A stretch of DNA of 64,000 bases, from NCBI RefSeq assembly GCF_038005985.1, contig NZ_JBBOUI010000001.1:2438001-2502000 (forward strand), in the 5' to 3' direction. A program made the position numbers and the translations under genes. This DNA is from Solibacillus sp. FSL R7-0682. GTDB lineage: Bacteria; Bacillota; Bacilli; Bacillales_A; Planococcaceae. Shown piece by piece: positions 24,589 to 33,496 of the stretch (positions within the stretch are counted from its first letter, which is position 1; each line of letters begins with the position of its first letter). The notes under the pieces were generated by a model. It did no database searches. It saw only the letters and a program-made list of their open reading frames with translations, and was not told where the DNA came from.

Positions 24589-25434
24589 TTAACTGATAGA
24601 AAACCTGTTCAATTTTGATTCCGTACGAAGCAAGATTGTATTAAGCTCATTCTCTCGGCTCTCATGTCCCCTTCTAAAATAGAGACTGCGTAAAAAATTC
24701 TTGCTATTCACACGGGCAATCACCTGACTACGACTTTTTGGCAAATTGCAGCATTCCGCTAAGTCACTAATCCAATTCGCGATTTCCTGCTGTGGGAGTA
24801 ACTCTTTGTCAATCATTATGTCCACGATGTTTACCATTCGCTCATCATCTTCATCGCTAAAAATGTGTTTACCATTATGGAGCATGCCTGAGATAGCGCC
24901 AAGAACCTGACGCAGCATTTGGAGACTGCACTCCTTGCACTGCACCAGCTCAACAAAAACATCCGCACCGTGAGACGCACTGTGAGCCCAGCCTCCTTCT
25001 GAAATGTACCCCCGCAAATCCTTCTCCTCTTTATAATAACGTAGCATTGCATGCATTAATTGCTCAAAATCCACTTGATTGAAGAATGGATTTTGTCTGT
25101 GACGTTGCACAATTAAAGCGATAGGCAATGCAGAAAACGTCCTTGTAAAAACGGACGGGTCATCCTCGCTGCCAATTTTATAGAACAAATGGCCCTCATT
25201 AGTGAGTACAGTTACAAGTCTGCGCAACTCCTCTTCACTAAACCTTTTCTCTTCCTTAATCCACATATAAAACATCGGGTAAATTAGGTTATCCCGTAAT
25301 TCTGCTTCAGGATCGCCAATATATTGAAGTAACAAAGGTAAAAAATCTTGATGCTTTTCACCTTCGCGTAACTGATACGCATCCTTCTCAATTCTTTGCA
25401 AATCCAACATCAATTTAGTTCTTGTATCGCTCAT
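24589..25434 (-). CDS. DUF2785 domain-containing protein
   Basis: The 281-residue cytoplasmic helical protein carries the DUF2785 hallmark GGWAHSASHGADVFVELVQ at about 145-163, with preceding FTRTFSALPIALIVQRHR. The family has HEAT-like helices and no established function. It stands alone between a terminator and a short gap before the methyltransferase gene. The length is normal for the family. Confidence 0.85.
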   Translation of the reverse strand: MSDTRTKLMLDLQRIEKDAYQLREGEKHQDFLPLLLQYIGDPEAELRDNLIYPMFYMWIKEEKRFSEEELRRLVTVLTNEGHLFYKIGSEDDPSVFTRTFSALPIALIVQRHRQNPFFNQVDFEQLMHAMLRYYKEEKDLRGYISEGGWAHSASHGADVFVELVQCKECSLQMLRQVLGAISGMLHNGKHIFSDEDDERMVNIVDIMIDKELLPQQEIANWISDLAECCNLPKSRSQVIARVNSKNFLRSLYFRRGHESRENELNTILLRTESKLNRFSIS

Positions 25435-25538
25435 TTCCCCATCCCTCTACTCATTCTTTCGTTTCAGTCGATTGTTATTTCTTTTCATTTGGAATAAATG
25501 TTGATCATTGCACAATCGCACATTTTAACCGTTACTTA

Positions 25539-26156
25539 CTATATTTTTTTCAAAACTATTTTTCTGTACATGCCATTAAACATCACTGGTTTGTCTTCTT
25601 TTACAATTAATGTTTGAGTATTTTTTTTATATAATTCTTCAAAGTTCAATCCAATGTCGGTTCCTAGCACTTTAATCAGCGGTCTCATAAGTTTTTTTAA
25701 AAGCGGTAACTTATTCTCTTTTGATGTGAACTTGTCAAATAAAATGATTTCCCCATCTTGTTTTAGTACCCTTTCCATTTCCTGAAAACATTGATCCGCG
25801 TTAGGTACTACCGATAAGATTAAACTGCCTATAACGAAGTCAAACTCATTATTTTCAAAACTCATATTTTGAGCATCCATTTCTAAAAACTTCATAGTTG
25901 AATTTTTGAATTTTGCTTTTGCATTCTTAAGCATATCGGGTGAAAAGTCGATGGCTGTAATATTTAATTCAGTGTGATTAATTAATTCTAAATCAGCTCC
26001 TGTTCCTACGCCGACGAATAGTATTTTTTGCTTGCTATTAAAATGCGTTTCTTGAAATATTTGTGTACGGGCATTAAGAAAAGCACCTGAATTGAAAAAT
26101 TTATCGTAAACTGGTGACCAAATTTTATAGATTACTTTATTCCATGCATTATTCAA
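25539..26156 (-). CDS. Class I SAM-dependent methyltransferase
   Basis: The 205-residue enzyme shows SAM motif I ILFVGVGTGADLELI (about 44-58), the acidic ribose-binding ITAIDFSPDML (70-80), EMDAQNMSFENNEFDFVIG (about 93-111), and the post-motif RVLKQDGEIILFDKF. The order fits UbiE/phospholipid-type methyltransferases. The weak similarity to phosphatidylethanolamine N-methyltransferases in the YKIWSPVYDKFF start suggests a small or lipid substrate. The substrate is not fixed by sequence. It has no close operon partner. Confidence 0.85.
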   Translation of the reverse strand: MNNAWNKVIYKIWSPVYDKFFNSGAFLNARTQIFQETHFNSKQKILFVGVGTGADLELINHTELNITAIDFSPDMLKNAKAKFKNSTMKFLEMDAQNMSFENNEFDFVIGSLILSVVPNADQCFQEMERVLKQDGEIILFDKFTSKENKLPLLKKLMRPLIKVLGTDIGLNFEELYKKNTQTLIVKEDKPVMFNGMYRKIVLKKI

Positions 26157-26366
26157 TTTTACTTTTCTCTCCTCAAATGATTTAAATATGTAAGTATTAT
26201 TAAATAACTTTTCAACTTAATTCCAATTATTTCAAATCCGTGTGATTTGAGCAACCATTTAATTTATTATATTGATTCGTTTGTTGAACAGAGAAAATCG
26301 TGAAACAACCCGGATTTTTAGTCAAACTTGTTTTAGTTCAAAATGAGATTACCGAAAAAAATAAAA

Positions 26367-26400
26367 AAGCCGTATTCCAAATTACGAAATACAGCTTCTA
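26367..26400 (-). terminator. Terminator of the M48 protease gene
   Basis: On the minus strand AAGCTGTATT pairs with AATACGGCTT (one G-T pair), followed by a run of Ts. It lies 26 bases past the protease stop. Confidence 0.8.
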
Positions 26401-26425
26401 TTAAAACGATGATTTATTATGCTAG

Positions 26426-27694
26426 TTACTGCTCTTCCCCTTGCATTTCTTCCGCTACATGATTGATCCTTTCTAGCATTGGCGGATGGGTATAGCGGAA
26501 CCATTTTACAAGAGTAGATGGGTTGACTTCGCTAAGTCCTGACTTTGTCAGCTGTTGAAATGATGAGACGGCTGCTTCTGGATCTTCTACTAATGCCATC
26601 GCATATTCATCGGCTCTTACTTCCTGATAACGGGAAACCGCATTCGATAAAGGGCTTGAGAAGAATAATAAAATAGATGAAATGAATAAAAACAATGGCA
26701 ACGAGTGAATATTGCTCATTTCTTTAATGTTCAAAACTTTTCCATAACGACGAATCATCCACGGCATAATTTTTGCGATGAACCATAGGCCAATTAGCGT
26801 CATAAACAAATAGCCTGCGATGCCTATATATATATCCTTCATCACATAATGGCCCATCTCATGCGCCATAATGAAGAGGATTTCATCATCTGATAGTCGA
26901 TTTAATGTCGTATCCCACAGTACAATTCTTGAATTGCTCCCAATTCCCGTCACGTAAGCGTTTAATGCATTTGTCTTCTCCGCCATATTCACTTCATACA
27001 CGTGCTCGGACGGGATATCTGCTTGTGCTGCTAGTGAAAGAATTTTCGTCTCTAGCTCTTTATCTTGAAGTGGATAAAAATCATTGTAAATCGGTGCGAT
27101 TACGACGGGTTGGATGAACATTAGGAAAATCGTAAACGGCACTGTTAACGACCAAGCATACAACCACCAGCGTTTCACACTTTTTTTCATGAGCCAGTAA
27201 ACAACCGTTATTGTAATAACCGACATACCAAAATCCATCCAAAATGAAATGACATTCTCCCGCATCCAAGAGCAGAAAAGTTGCGTACTAATGCCATAGC
27301 TCTTGCTCAAAGTATACCGGTAATAAGCTAATGGGAATTGCACGACAAATAGTAAAAGTGAAAGGAAAAATAAATACACCGCATTTCTCCAAATGGCCCA
27401 TTTTTGTTCCGTTGGGCTCCAGCGTTCAAACATTCGTGAAATACCCGTTATTAAAATGATAAAGTAAATCAACCATTCAAACGGCGTTGAAACAAAAAAC
27501 AGGAAGTTCCTTAATTCCGAAAGCTCCTTACTTAACATTAATTCCTGCGTTGTCATGAAAGTAGTTGGATCTGCGACTGTGCCTTTCAGCGATGTCGGTA
27601 TTCCGCTATTCTGACCATGGAAAAAATAAAAATACATCGCCACTACATATACTCCAAAGGCTAAAACAGCTATTAAGCCTACTTTTTTCGCCAT
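26426..27694 (-). CDS. M48-family membrane metalloprotease (Ste24/CAAX protease 1-like)
   Basis: The 422-residue integral membrane zinc protease has the HEMGH motif at 278-282 and the third ligand in EVRADEYAM at about 360-368. About seven hydrophobic spans surround them. NALNAYVTGIGSNSRIVLWDT upstream of the zinc site matches the CAAX prenyl protease 1 (Ste24) group rather than HtpX. In bacteria these act in membrane protein turnover and stress. It is a single gene with its own terminator. Its natural substrate is unknown because bacteria lack prenylated CAAX proteins. Confidence 0.92.
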   Translation of the reverse strand: MAKKVGLIAVLAFGVYVVAMYFYFFHGQNSGIPTSLKGTVADPTTFMTTQELMLSKELSELRNFLFFVSTPFEWLIYFIILITGISRMFERWSPTEQKWAIWRNAVYLFFLSLLLFVVQFPLAYYRYTLSKSYGISTQLFCSWMRENVISFWMDFGMSVITITVVYWLMKKSVKRWWLYAWSLTVPFTIFLMFIQPVVIAPIYNDFYPLQDKELETKILSLAAQADIPSEHVYEVNMAEKTNALNAYVTGIGSNSRIVLWDTTLNRLSDDEILFIMAHEMGHYVMKDIYIGIAGYLFMTLIGLWFIAKIMPWMIRRYGKVLNIKEMSNIHSLPLFLFISSILLFFSSPLSNAVSRYQEVRADEYAMALVEDPEAAVSSFQQLTKSGLSEVNPSTLVKWFRYTHPPMLERINHVAEEMQGEEQ

Positions 27695-27866
27695 TTCCTT
27701 TCCACCTCAATTCATTCGATTACCTTATCCTATTATTGAAATCCCGAAACCATTTCTCTTTAGTTTTTTTCTTCTCTATTTTTCAAGTTATAAATATGTG
27801 AGACACATCATAAATTGAAAAAAATTCACTCAATAATCTATTTGAGTTTACAAGGAGACTATAAAA

Positions 27867-28082
27867 ATGTACGCTATTCATTATTTTGAAAATAACACAC
27901 CTGCATTAAGTCAATGCTTAAGACGTATCCCGGAAATCGAAGAAGCGGTCAGTTTAAAAGGCCGTAAAGGAAAGGTAGTAAATGTCGTGCAAATTGCCGA
28001 AGACAAATACCATGTTCATATCGAATTAGAAAAAATCGTAAAAAAGGAACCATTGCTAAAGGATAATAAGAAGAAACGCTAA
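27867..28082 (+). CDS. Small conserved-looking basic protein of unknown function
   Basis: The 71-residue protein follows a clear AAGGAG box. Sequence RGKVVNVVQIAEDKYHVHIELEKI gives a two-strand core, and the tail is lysine-rich (KEPLLKDNKKKR). There is no signal peptide or membrane span. It is monocistronic with a bidirectional terminator behind it. I do not recognise the family; the good ribosome binding site and codon use support a real gene. Confidence 0.65.
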   Translation: MYAIHYFENNTPALSQCLRRIPEIEEAVSLKGRKGKVVNVVQIAEDKYHVHIELEKIVKKEPLLKDNKKKR

Positions 28083-28098
28083 TTAGTGAATGGAAACA

Positions 28099-28138
28099 AA
28101 AACAGCCGTTACGCTCATTTTCCGCGTACGGCTGTTTG
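28099..28138. terminator. Bidirectional terminator
   Basis: AAACAGCCGTTACGC pairs with GCGTACGGCTGTTT around TCATTTTCC, A-rich before and T-rich after. It serves the small plus gene and the convergent MFS gene. Confidence 0.8.
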
Positions 28139-28202
28139 TAGGTTAACTAAAAATGACACAATCCCTTTTTCAAAAGGGGATTATTTAAGTGCATCGTCTA
28201 GA

Positions 28203-29390
28203 CTATTCAAATCGCTTTTGTATTAAGCTAAAATAAACGGCGGACACTAGTAATAGTAACCCTGCACCTATAAAAAGCCAGTGGACAGACATCATATTAG
28301 CAAAAGCTCCCGCCATTAATGTAGCTAAACCAAACATTAATGACGTGATTACACCTTGTGCACTATAAACCTTTGGAAGCTCTTGATCGGATGCTTTTAC
28401 TTGTAACCAAGTACCGAGGACAATCCCTTTAACTTGGTCGAACACCCCATACAATAAACTTAAAAGTAGCGCCATCATAGCAATTTGATTTAGTCCAAAT
28501 ACTAACATGACAAGTGCGACTGCAAATGCTGTAAACAGGACAATCACTTTAATGTGTTGGATAAAAATATGCTCAAATTTCGTACAAACAAAGCCCCCGA
28601 TCACCAATCCTATAAAAAAGACAGTGTTTATATATCCCCACCAAACTTCAGATACATGTAAAACATTTGCAACAAAAATATACATAATGGCTGCGACCCA
28701 AACAACATTGGCAATCGATTCAGCAACGAGCATGAAATGAATGGAACGAAATGAACGATTATCCCAAATTAGTCTAAATCCTTCACTTAGTTCTTGTTTT
28801 TTCGTGACGGTAATTTTTCTTTCAAATGGTGTGCGATCAATAATGAATGCCATACATAATGTAGAAATGATATAAAACACCAATGTTAGCCAAATGATAA
28901 AGTTCCCATTCGTAACTGCAACGAGTATCCCACCAAGCGCCCATCCCGCAAGCTGTGTAGTTTCATTTACTATAGATAAAATACTATTAGCCCGTAAAAG
29001 CTTTGACTTTTCTACGATACGAGGAATTAGTGCTGTACCAGCAGGTTGTGCTAAACCATCTAGTAATGCGACAAAAAAAACTAGGATAAAAACAAAAATA
29101 AAGGAATCCGTATAAATTAACCCTACGACTAAAATTAACAATAAAATGGTTTTTATCCCTTGTGAAATTACAAGTAATTGCTTTAAACGGTAACGGTTAA
29201 ACATAAGCGGTGCAAAACTACTACTTATCATGCGGCCTACCATATTTAGAAATGGTAATAGTGCCATTAACAACGCAGATTCACTCGAATGATATATAAT
29301 CGAAATTAAGCCAACAATATAAAATACATCACCTAGATTTGCAAACAACTGACTAATCCATAAATATTGAAAAGATTTTCTCATCTTCAC
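28203..29390 (-). CDS. MFS exporter (MFS_3-like)
   Basis: The 395-residue protein has about 12 membrane spans. The first begins FQYLWISQLFANLGDVFYIVGL, matching the F-x-x-L-W-x-x-x-x-x-S-x-x-G-D start of the MFS_3 group (siderophore and macrolide efflux-like). LDGLAQPAGTALIPRIV in the loop after span 4 is also typical of that group. The export substrate cannot be told from sequence. It stands alone; a palindromic Fur box is not evident upstream. Confidence 0.85.
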   Translation of the reverse strand: MKMRKSFQYLWISQLFANLGDVFYIVGLISIIYHSSESALLMALLPFLNMVGRMISSSFAPLMFNRYRLKQLLVISQGIKTILLLILVVGLIYTDSFIFVFILVFFVALLDGLAQPAGTALIPRIVEKSKLLRANSILSIVNETTQLAGWALGGILVAVTNGNFIIWLTLVFYIISTLCMAFIIDRTPFERKITVTKKQELSEGFRLIWDNRSFRSIHFMLVAESIANVVWVAAIMYIFVANVLHVSEVWWGYINTVFFIGLVIGGFVCTKFEHIFIQHIKVIVLFTAFAVALVMLVFGLNQIAMMALLLSLLYGVFDQVKGIVLGTWLQVKASDQELPKVYSAQGVITSLMFGLATLMAGAFANMMSVHWLFIGAGLLLLVSAVYFSLIQKRFE

Positions 29391-29644
29391 TACCCTTTCT
29401 TTTTTAACGCTTTAAAAAGGTAGCTAAAATTACACTCGTATCTCCTCCACTCCAACTCATTTTTCACAGATTGACGTCTTTAATATTCATAATTTTATTT
29501 TTTAAACATTTTTGGTAGGAAGATGAAAATCGTAAGTTAATCTTATCATTGTGCATTCACTAATCGTCAAGCTAAAAATCAATTTCATACAGATACATCA
29601 ATTAAAAAATAGAAGCATTGAAAAAAACTCTTTCCTCTAAAATC

Positions 29645-29682
29645 AAAAAAAGCACTAGAGACTACACTCCAGTGCTTAACAT
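29645..29682 (-). terminator. Terminator of the small gene at 29689
   Basis: On the minus strand AAGCACTGGAG pairs with CTCTAGTGCTT around TGTAGT, followed by seven Ts. Confidence 0.85.
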
Positions 29683-29688
29683 AAACTG

Positions 29689-29988
29689 TTATCCAAATAA
29701 TCTTTCCTTCGCCATGGAAATCGCGCGTTTACTTACTTCTAAACGGTCACCGTCTGCATTAAGTTTTACGACACCGTTTTCTTCATCAAAGATAGATTTT
29801 AGCTGGGCCTTCGCCTTTACCCCAACCATCATTTGTGGACGACCACCTTCTACACCTTGAAGCTGTTCCTTTTCTAAAGAAACCCCGCTTTGATCGATTT
29901 TTGGAAATGGTATAGTTTGCTCAGGCTGTGTTTTGCGACGAGTTTGATTACTTAACCCAGTATTGCCTGCTCCAACGGAACGAATCAT
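29689..29988 (-). CDS. Small hypothetical soluble protein
   Basis: The 99-residue protein starts MIRSVGAGNTGLSNQTRRK at an ATG with AGAGGGG eight bases upstream, which is preferred to a TTG two codons earlier. The N-terminal half is polar and disordered-looking. The C-terminal half (about 60-99) is helical with KLNADGDRLEVSKRAISMA. This composition recalls small anti-sigma (FlgM-like) proteins, but no flagellar genes are near, so this is only a resemblance. It has its own terminator. Confidence 0.6.
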   Translation of the reverse strand: MIRSVGAGNTGLSNQTRRKTQPEQTIPFPKIDQSGVSLEKEQLQGVEGGRPQMMVGVKAKAQLKSIFDEENGVVKLNADGDRLEVSKRAISMAKERLFG

Positions 29989-30151
29989 TGTCAATACCCC
30001 TCTACTTTTTAGATACTCTCATTTTTTTCATATATTCCCTTTTAACTATACGTATTTTCTTCTCTCAAACAAGATGAAAAAGGGCTATTTTCGTGAAAAT
30101 TAATATTGTAAATCGTATTGTAGAAGGGCTTATTTTATCAATTGGCTCTGC

Positions 30152-31147
30152 TTAGCTTTGTAACAACGCCTGTTTTGCACCAACTTCAATCTCAAATCCT
30201 AAATCTCGAAGCATGGCATAATCCGCATTTTCCTCTTGACCAGCTGTTGTTAAATAGTCTCCAACAAAGATACTATTTGCCGCATATAATCCGAGTGGTT
30301 GTAGTGACCCTAAGTTTATTTCGCGTCCTCCCGCAATTCGGATTTCCTTCGACGGGTTAATATAGCGGAATAATGCGAGCACCTTTAAGCAATACCGTGG
30401 ATTTAGTTCTTTTGTGCCTTCAAGCTTCGTCCCATCAATGGCATTTAAAAAGTTAACAGGTATCGAATCGGCGTCAAGCGTATGTAATGCATACGCAATA
30501 TCCACAACATCCTGCTTTGTCTCACGCATCCCAATAATGGCTCCTGAACAAGGAGACATACCATGTTTTTTGGCAATTTCAACTGTATTCACACGATCCT
30601 GATAGGTGTGAGAAGTTGTAATATAATCGTGATGCTTTTCGGATGTATTTAAATTGTGGTTGTAGCGATCCACGCCAGCATCCTTTAATTTTTCTGCTTG
30701 CTCATCCTTTAATAAGCCTAAACAAGCGCATACTTTTAAGCCATATTTTTCTTTAATTTCTTGTACGGCTTCTGTTACAACATTTACATCTTTACGCGTT
30801 GGACCACGCCCACTGGCAACAATACAAAATGTACCGATTTGATTTTCAAACGCTTGCTTTGCACCCGCTAAAATTTCCTCTTTCGTGATGAAAGGATATT
30901 TTTCGATCGGTGCCGTTGATATAGATGATTGAGAGCAATAGCCGCAATTTTCAGGGCAATAGCCACTTTTCGCATTCATAATCATATTCAACTTCACTTT
31001 TTTTCCGTAGTAATGTTTTCGAATTGTAAATGCGCCTTGCATGAGTGACAATAATTCATCATCTGATGACTGTAAAATGGCAAGTGCTTCATCATTCGTT
31101 AATAATTTCCCTGCAATCACTTCTTCGGCTAATTGAATCCAGTTCAT
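30152..31147 (-). CDS. bioB: Biotin synthase
   Basis: BioB is a radical SAM enzyme that inserts sulfur into dethiobiotin, the last step of biotin synthesis. The 331-residue protein has the cluster motif CPENCGYC with C64, C68 and C71, and the family signatures ASGRGPTRKD, YNHNLNTSEKHH and PVNFLNAIDGTKLEGT. It follows bioY by 14 bases in one operon. No other biotin synthesis gene (bioA, bioD, bioF) is in the window, so the cell may take up precursor through BioY or carry those genes elsewhere. Confidence 0.97.
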   Translation of the reverse strand: MNWIQLAEEVIAGKLLTNDEALAILQSSDDELLSLMQGAFTIRKHYYGKKVKLNMIMNAKSGYCPENCGYCSQSSISTAPIEKYPFITKEEILAGAKQAFENQIGTFCIVASGRGPTRKDVNVVTEAVQEIKEKYGLKVCACLGLLKDEQAEKLKDAGVDRYNHNLNTSEKHHDYITTSHTYQDRVNTVEIAKKHGMSPCSGAIIGMRETKQDVVDIAYALHTLDADSIPVNFLNAIDGTKLEGTKELNPRYCLKVLALFRYINPSKEIRIAGGREINLGSLQPLGLYAANSIFVGDYLTTAGQEENADYAMLRDLGFEIEVGAKQALLQS

Positions 31148-31161
31148 CGTATTCGTTCCCC

Positions 31162-31755
31162 CTACTTAATCGGTAAGATTTTCAATGTTTTTTGAAGACG
31201 GTATGCAAATACGCCTGCAAAAATAGCTAAAACAAAATCCTTAGGCATTGGTGGAATCATCCATAGCCATGCCATGCTGTAAGTAAATCCGTCTGGCGCT
31301 CCAGCCCATAGTTGATATGCTGCATACATCCAGTTTGTACCTAAAATATAGTTTAAAATCGTTGCTATTAATGCGGCTGCTATATAAGCAACACGTGTTT
31401 GATATTTTTCAACGATAACTCCAGCAATATAGGCAATTAAAATAAATGTCACGATAAAGCCAAACGTAGGTGCAACAATCATAGAGAATCCCCCGTTAAA
31501 CTTTGCAAAAACGGGTGCCCCTGCTAGTCCGATAAGCATATAGACTGCACAAGCTAATGCCCCTCTTTTTTTACCTAGAACTAAGCCTGCAAGTACCGCA
31601 AAAAATGTTTGTAATGTAATGGGTACACCACCAACTGTTAAAAATGGTGCGAACGATGTAATATTTGCTCCAATCATCATCAGTGTTGCAAATAATCCAC
31701 AGTAAACTAAATCAATTGTTTTTAATGCACTGTTTGATTGTGTGATAGATTGCAT
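31162..31755 (-). CDS. bioY: Biotin transporter BioY
   Basis: BioY is the substrate-binding membrane component (S component) for biotin or dethiobiotin uptake, working alone or with an ECF energy module. The 197-residue protein has about six spans and the signatures GGVPITLQTFFAVLAGLVLG and YMLIGLAGAPVFAKFNGGFS. It heads the bioY-bioB operon under a BirA operator at 31770-31796. No ECF ATPase genes are in the window, so it would share the general EcfAT module. Confidence 0.96.
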   Translation of the reverse strand: MQSITQSNSALKTIDLVYCGLFATLMMIGANITSFAPFLTVGGVPITLQTFFAVLAGLVLGKKRGALACAVYMLIGLAGAPVFAKFNGGFSMIVAPTFGFIVTFILIAYIAGVIVEKYQTRVAYIAAALIATILNYILGTNWMYAAYQLWAGAPDGFTYSMAWLWMIPPMPKDFVLAIFAGVFAYRLQKTLKILPIK

Positions 31756-31769
31756 ATTATTCTCCTTTT

Positions 31770-31796
31770 GTTAACCTAGTTTTTTATAAGGTTAAC
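31770..31796. promoter_or_regulatory. BirA operator of the bioY-bioB operon
   Basis: The arms GTTAACC and GGTTAAC are separated by 13 bases, the Bacillus BirA box layout. It overlaps the transcription start zone, just downstream of the -10 box. A second, degenerate arm pair lies at about 31825-31851. Biotin-bound BirA would block transcription when biotin is plentiful. Confidence 0.85.
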
Positions 31797-31799
31797 GTA

Positions 31800-31828
31800 A
31801 ATATATAAAATCAAATACTTTACGTCAA
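31800..31828 (-). promoter_or_regulatory. Promoter of bioY-bioB
   Basis: Minus-strand TTGACG (31823-31828) and TATATT (31800-31805) with a 17-base spacer form a near-consensus SigA promoter. The BirA box lies directly downstream. Confidence 0.75.
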
Positions 31829-31867
31829 CTATTTTTTGAAAATAGGTTAACTAAAACCTTTACACGA

Positions 31868-31902
31868 AAAAAACACCGAGAGTTGGGTTCTCGGTGTTTT
31901 CA
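31868..31902 (-). terminator. Terminator of the RNase H-like gene
   Basis: On the minus strand ACACCGAGA pairs with TCTCGGTGT around a short loop, followed by a long T run. Confidence 0.85.
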
Positions 31903-31935
31903 TAACATTTTTTATGTATGTGAGGCATTCTTTTC

Positions 31936-32607
31936 TCACATTTTTTTATTTTTATCTAATGCATTTTTTGCATGGATCGCCTTCCCCTGTAACGCTTGAC
32001 TTGCCAACTGATCCGCTTCGGCATTTTTATTTCGTTCTATATGCGTATAATGAGGCTTTAAATGTAGCTGCTGTAATTTTTGATCAATTTTATCAGCCCA
32101 TTTTGTTAAAACACCGTCGCTAACACCCCATTCACCATTTAATTCATTAATTACTACTTGCGAATCCCCTAGTATTTCGATTTCTTGGTGATGAACGCCT
32201 AATTCTTCTAACTGTTCTAATGCCATATACAACGCTGCATATTCTGCTTCATTATTAGACAATAAAAAGTCAGCTTCTTTATTGACACGAAGACGATAAT
32301 CCTGATTATTTTGCTTGAAATAGATGACTGCCCCAAGACCAGCAAAACGCTCTTCTCGATTGAAGTTGCCATCAAAATAAAGGGTTACATCATGAGGCTC
32401 AGTTTCAAGAGACTCTAGGTATTTTTTTAATTCTTTTAACGTCCATGTACTGTCATATTCATCTAGTAAAATTACGTTTTTTATCCGTCCGGTTTTTTTC
32501 ATATCTTCAAGTAATGTATACACATGGGCTGCAGGTAAAAAATCACTTTTAAAGGTTACTTGCTGCTTTTTTTGTGTCTCATAGTGCCACTCAATCATTA
32601 ATTTCAT
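31936..32607 (-). CDS. RNase H-like (reverse transcriptase-like, RVT_3) protein
   Basis: The 223-residue protein has a unique N-terminal part (about 1-85) and an RNase HI fold at the C-terminus: YFDGNFNREERFAGLGAVI (first Asp), LLSNNEAEYAALYMAL (Glu), ILGDSQVVINELNG (Asp) and HIERNKNAEADQLASQAL (last Asp). All four acidic active-site residues are present, so nuclease activity on RNA-DNA hybrids is likely. The ATG at 32607 follows GGGAGTGG and is preferred to an upstream start 48 bases earlier. It stands next to cstR, but a gap suggests separate transcripts. Confidence 0.85.
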   Translation of the reverse strand: MKLMIEWHYETQKKQQVTFKSDFLPAAHVYTLLEDMKKTGRIKNVILLDEYDSTWTLKELKKYLESLETEPHDVTLYFDGNFNREERFAGLGAVIYFKQNNQDYRLRVNKEADFLLSNNEAEYAALYMALEQLEELGVHHQEIEILGDSQVVINELNGEWGVSDGVLTKWADKIDQKLQQLHLKPHYTHIERNKNAEADQLASQALQGKAIHAKNALDKNKKM

Positions 32608-32677
32608 ATGATCCACTCCCAAATTTGAATAGTAGTAGTATACCCTTTTTACCAAATATAAAAGCCGCTAATTTGGA

Positions 32678-32938
32678 TTAACGGCTTTTCACTAATAAAT
32701 TCACTGCTTGTTGAATTGAGTCATTCATTTTTTCTTCATCGCCTTCTGCTTCACGTACACAGCTCACTAAGTTCTCACTTACGATCACGCCAATTGTGCG
32801 ATCAACACCAGAGCGAACGGCTGAAAGTTGTGTAATAACATCCTTACAATCTTGGCCTTCTTCCATCATACGAAGAATGCCGCGCATCTGACCTTCAATG
32901 CGTTTCAAGCGACTTTTTGTTTTTGCATCATATTGCAT
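32678..32938 (-). CDS. cstR: Persulfide-sensing repressor CstR
   Basis: The 86-residue protein belongs to the CsoR/FrmR all-helical repressors. C31 (DCKDVITQLSA) and C60 (SENLVSCV) are kept, but the copper-ligand His is replaced by Asn (N56). This is the CstR pattern, in which the two Cys form a polysulfide bridge and free the promoter. The match to the S. aureus CstR pattern (EEGKDCKDVITQ, ISENLIECV, AVNLLVKSK) is close. The ATG at 32936-32938 has AAGGAG eight bases upstream. An ATACC-N6-GGTAG site covers its promoter, and a perfect copy controls the CoA-disulfide reductase gene at 48.8 kb. Confidence 0.85.
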   Translation of the reverse strand: MQYDAKTKSRLKRIEGQMRGILRMMEEGQDCKDVITQLSAVRSGVDRTIGVIVSENLVSCVREAEGDEEKMNDSIQQAVNLLVKSR

Positions 32939-32966
32939 ATGTTTCACTCCTTAACTATATTTCATT

Positions 32967-32982
32967 ATACCCTACGCGGTAG
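32967..32982. promoter_or_regulatory. CstR-type operator at the cstR promoter
   Basis: ATACC-CTACGC-GGTAG, a near-perfect dyad, overlaps the minus-strand -10 box TATAAT (32964-32969). This fits autoregulation of cstR. Confidence 0.65.
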
Positions 32983-33002
32983 TTTCTATATAGTAATTTA
33001 AA

Positions 33003-33404
33003 CTAATTCAACGAAATTTTTTCTCCTTTTTCACGATAAAAAAGAGCAATACAAATCATTGAAATGACAATCCCTAAAGCCAACAAAGGCAAAATCGGAT
33101 ATAAAAATTCCTCACTTCCAATTCGAACCTTTAAAAATATTGATATAATAATTGGTTGTACAATTGAAAATAAAAGTCCCATTTTTAAAAAAGCTCTTAC
33201 ATGATAATGGCTTCGGATGATATACAGAACAATATACCATGGCACGAGTAAAATGACATACGAAACAAAGACAAAAATGAGTCCTCCATAAAACATACGA
33301 TCACGGACATTCACATCTTCCAGACTCCCCTGCGCCAAAAGGCCAACGAGAAGCATCACTACAAATGGCATAATAATTGTGATGACCATTTGCCAAAGCT
33401 TCAT
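33003..33404 (-). CDS. Small integral membrane protein
   Basis: The 133-residue protein has four hydrophobic spans (about 5-25, 38-62, 74-93, 103-123) with short polar loops and a charged C-terminal tail. It lacks known enzyme motifs. It may share the divergent promoter region with pgeF, which starts 93 bases away on the other strand. I cannot assign a family. Confidence 0.65.
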   Translation of the reverse strand: MKLWQMVITIIMPFVVMLLVGLLAQGSLEDVNVRDRMFYGGLIFVFVSYVILLVPWYIVLYIIRSHYHVRAFLKMGLLFSIVQPIIISIFLKVRIGSEEFLYPILPLLALGIVISMICIALFYREKGEKISLN

Positions 33405-33496
33405 CCTATCACTCCCTCTATTTCCATCATTATACCAAATTGAGTTTTATCCTACAAAATCGTACAATAATTATAACAACTACAGGTGGTGGCATA

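Noticed and set aside
29391-29688. Fur box upstream of the MFS exporter
   Set aside because: AATGATAAGATT near 29540 matches only half of the 19-base consensus.
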